NCBI GenBank assembly: GCA_947044365.1
Contig: OX345637.1
Coordinates: 6,535,201 to 6,599,200, forward strand
DNA length: 64,000 nucleotides
Source: Petrosia ficiformis
Taxonomy: Eukaryota > Porifera > Demospongiae > Haplosclerida > Petrosiidae
Reading direction: 5' to 3'
A program made the translations under genes and the position numbers. Positions 61,301 through 64,000 of this stretch are shown one piece after another. Under the pieces are notes generated by a model. The model saw only the letters and a program-made list of their open reading frames with translations, was not told the origin of the DNA and made no database searches. Each line of letters starts with the position of its first letter. Within the stretch, counting starts at the first letter, position 1.

Positions 61301-63768
61301 ACATAGTGTATAGTTTAATGTCAAAAGGTTAATACATGATTATACCATAACACAATAATGAAGCTATGGATTGAAATTTGACATACACACAAAAGAACAG
61401 GAAGGATAATTATATGAAGATTGTGAAGGTAAAAAGATTGCTGGTCATTCCAAACTAAAGTTATGAACATTTTCCTGAGCTCAAAGTGAATGTGAATCAG
61501 TTCTAAGCCATTTAGATATCTATATATAAAATACAGCAATGTAATTTCAATTAGATATTGCAAATGTATGTATATTAATTTTATTGTCTTTTAGAGACTT
61601 ATCTTGTATCTGGGTATTGCATCTTTCTTGTCTTCCATTGCTTACATTCTTGTGAGTTCATTCAATTATTATTATTTGCTAATTTTGATTTGATTCGGGA
61701 ATCTGTTTAGTCTGTAATCATGTTGATATTAATTTAGGGGCGTGTTGAATATGATCCTAATGATTCTAACTCAACAAGATTCTGTCAATTCTCGGGATTT
61801 CTACTATTCTATACAGGTGAGAATCAAACTCATTCTTTACAGCTCTGATAAAATATGATTGATTATGTACCTTACCAGCTTCATGTATTACATGTACCTT
61901 CATATATATGGTTCATTACACGTACCTTCATGTATATGGTTGATTACATGTACCTTCATGTACATGTATATGGTTGATTACACGTACCTTCATGTATATG
62001 GTTGATTACATGTACCTTCATGTATATGGTTGATTACATGTACCTTCATGTACATGTATATGGTTGATTACATGTACCTTCATGTACATGTATATGGTTG
62101 ATTACATGTACCTTCATGTACATGTATATGGTTGATTACATGTACCTTCATGTATATGGTTGATTACATGTACCTTCGTGTATATGGTTGATTACATGTA
62201 CCTTCGTGTTTATGGTTGATTACATGTACCTTCGTGTATATGGTTGATTACATGTACCTTCGTGTATATTCGTGTATATGGCTGATTACATGCAGTGGCG
62301 TAGCTACGCCCGGACCTGGCGGGCCTTGGCCCGGGCATCAGAATTAAATTCGAATTTTAATTATTATTATTAAAATTAATATAATTATAATAATTGTATA
62401 TTCCGTGTAATTCACACTTGTCAAGTTAGTTTATTAGAGATGGCCTTTCAGAAGCGAAGTAAAGGTAGACAGCAGACTATTTTTGACTTTTTAGATGTGA
62501 ATAAGTTAGATTCTTTTGCTTCTAAGCAACAAAGGCAGCAGCATAGTGATGAAACTGATGAACAGGAGATGTAAGTAATGATATCAGGACCACCAATGAT
62601 GGTTTAACAGTTGCATGTACAAGTGTAACAGGAGTTCTTGGCGGAGTTCCTGACGATATCGCAGTATCACCAGAACTGTCCATTTATTAACTTCTTGGTT
62701 GCGTTATTCATTTCATTACTATTATTAATCGACATGCCCATCATGAATAAATAATTAGCAAAACAATTTTTCAGTGCGTTTTGCACGCCGATTGTCCCTT
62801 TTTAGGCCCAGGTATAAATTAGGGTCTGGCTACGCCACTGGTTACATGTACCTTCATGTATATGGTTGATTACATGTACCTTCGTGTATATGGTTGATTA
62901 CATGTACCTTCGTGTATATGGTTGATTACACGTACCTTCATGTATATGGTTGATTACATGTACCTTCATGTACATGTATATGGTTGATTACATGTACCTT
63001 CATGTATATAGTTGATTACACGTACCTTCATGTATATAGTTGATTACATGTACATTCATGTATATAGTTGATTACACGTACCTTCATGTATATAGTTGAT
63101 TACATGTACATTCATGTATATGGTTGATTACATGTACCTTCATGTATATAGTTGATTACACGTACCTTCATGTATATAGTTGATTACATGTACATTCATG
63201 TATATGGTTGATTACACGTACCTTCATGTATATAGTTGATTACACGTACCTTCATGTATATAGTTGATTACATGTACATTCATGTATATGGTTGATTACA
63301 TGTACCTTCATGTATATAGTTGATTACACGTACCTTCATGTATATGGTTGATTACATGTACATTCATGTATATGGTTGATTACACGTACCTTCATGTATA
63401 TGGTTGATTACATATTACCTTCATTAGCTTTGTGTATGTAGTTGATTAATCTGCCTTTATCTACACGTATATACATGTATGAGTAAAAAACACCAGGCTT
63501 CCCTTAGCCAGACCAGAGCAACTTTTATGATCCTAGTGTGGTGCATATTAGATCAGCCAGTATAAAGATATGTTGTGTATATCAAACTGTGAGTTGTTAA
63601 GAGTGTAGGGGAATGTGCTTGCTCTCTTATCTTTGAGATATCACTATGGTGATAATTATTGTGATGTCATCATTATTTAGATTGGACTGTCTTACTCACC
63701 ACTCTTGCCATAACAGTCAATCTCTTGTTACGAGTTACTAATAAAATGAGAAGTGAACGTTTTGAAAT
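58341..63768 (+). CDS. 7TM receptor-like protein, 5' half, runs off the right edge
   Basis: Likely a G-protein-coupled-receptor-type membrane protein. Exons: 58341-58409, 59144-59196, 59947-60001, 61595-61651, 61738-61816, 63681-63768; all phases fit with GT-AG borders. An alternative in-frame start lies at 58,299. The N terminus is short, with an N-glycosylation motif (NIS). Then come TM1 (LIVVNIRVCVASISFIG), a short basic loop, TM2 (LILYLGIASFLSSIAYIL), an extracellular loop with NDS and NST sites, a Cys at the start of TM3 (CQFSGFLLFYT), and a further hydrophobic segment ending in a basic loop (RVTNKMRSERFE). The layout resembles cAMP-receptor-like, GPR157-like or adhesion-type receptors. 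The family cannot be fixed from half a protein. TM4-7 lie outside the window. Confidence 0.7.
60285..60960 (+). repeat. 63-bp minisatellite in receptor intron 3, about 11 copies
   Basis: Units read GAGTACAAGCGCTTTTGATA then GAACTTAAGTACAAGTGCTT and a TTAATAAAAAGTACC tail. Confidence 0.9.
61890..63430 (+). repeat. 28-bp minisatellite in receptor intron 5, split by a hAT element
   Basis: About 35 copies of GGTTGATTACATGTACCTTC plus ATGTATAT. The array is interrupted at 62,293-62,840. Variants differ mainly at CATGTA versus CACGTA and CTTC versus ATTC. Confidence 0.92.
62293..62840 (+). mobile_element. Non-autonomous hAT element nested in the minisatellite
   Basis: The termini CAGTGGCGTAGC and GGCTACGCCACTG are inverted. 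The flanking 8 bp (62,285-62,292 and 62,841-62,848) match at 7 of 8 positions. hAT elements typically start CAG and make 8-bp duplications. A start codon at 62,440 opens a 44-codon frame (MAFQKRSKGRQQ...) ending at a GTAAGT-like donor near 62,573, probably the first exon of the lost transposase. Confidence 0.85.
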
Positions 63769-63769
63769 G

Positions 63770-64000
63770 TGAGTCATTAAATAATTATAGCTATATGTTC
63801 TACATTATAATATCATTATAATTATGTGTCATTAAATAATCATTATACAGCTATATGCTCTACATTATAATATCATTATAATTGTGAGTCATTAAATAAT
63901 CATTATACAGCTGTATGTTCTACATTATAATATCATTATAATTGTGTGTCATTAAATAATCATTATACAGCTATATGCTCTACATTATAATATCATTATA
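63770..64000 (+). repeat. Tandem array, about 64-bp unit, at the right edge
   Basis: Three to four copies carry the landmarks GTCATTAAATAATCATTATA and CTATATGCTCTACATTATAA. It is in the receptor's sixth intron and is cut by the window end. Confidence 0.85.

Overview
This window looks like nuclear DNA from an early-branching animal, most likely a demosponge (an Amphimedon-like genome). That is an inference. The DNA is AT-rich, the genes are split by GT-AG introns, and it holds an ABCC transporter, a TRIM-NHL gene and a 7TM receptor among many tandem arrays and short DNA transposons. I see no bacterial operon structure, CRISPR array, rRNA or tRNA.

Positions 1-20,600 form a large inverted duplication centred near 14,030. 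Each arm carries the 5' part of an ABCC (MRP-type) transporter gene, and the two genes are head to head with 272 bp between their start codons. The plus-strand gene is complete: 30 exons can be read from 14,170 to 39,668, all phases fit, and they give 1,383 residues with two membrane domains and two nucleotide-binding domains. The minus-strand gene keeps exons 1-6 with intact frames and splice sites, then runs off the left edge. Comparing the arms exposes later insertions with visible empty sites: a 547-bp MULE-like foldback element, a TTAA-flanked MITE, and a composite insertion of about 6.4 kb. The composite insertion holds a TTAA MITE, a 148-bp tandem array, a decayed piggyBac transposase and a 1.7-kb TIR element with a PHD-finger remnant.

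Intron 7 of the complete ABCC gene holds an antisense, apparently intact Ty3/gypsy-type LTR retrotransposon (21,724-26,023). Its two 195-bp LTRs are identical by eye and it has a 5-bp target duplication, so it is a recent insertion. Beyond the ABCC gene, 39,700-55,700 is gene-poor. It contains a possible small gene near 41 kb and a series of minisatellites, including a three-fold higher-order repeat at 48.1-51.8 kb.

From 55.2 kb onwards there are two palindromic MITEs, one right at the TRIM promoter. Next comes a TRIM-NHL gene (56,195-58,260) with a frame break between its coiled coil and NHL propeller. Last is the 5' half of a receptor-like 7TM gene (58,341 to the right edge), whose introns hold 63-bp and 28-bp arrays; a hAT element sits inside the 28-bp array. 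The genes show no obvious joint pathway. The region reads as transporter duplication plus repeat-driven growth.
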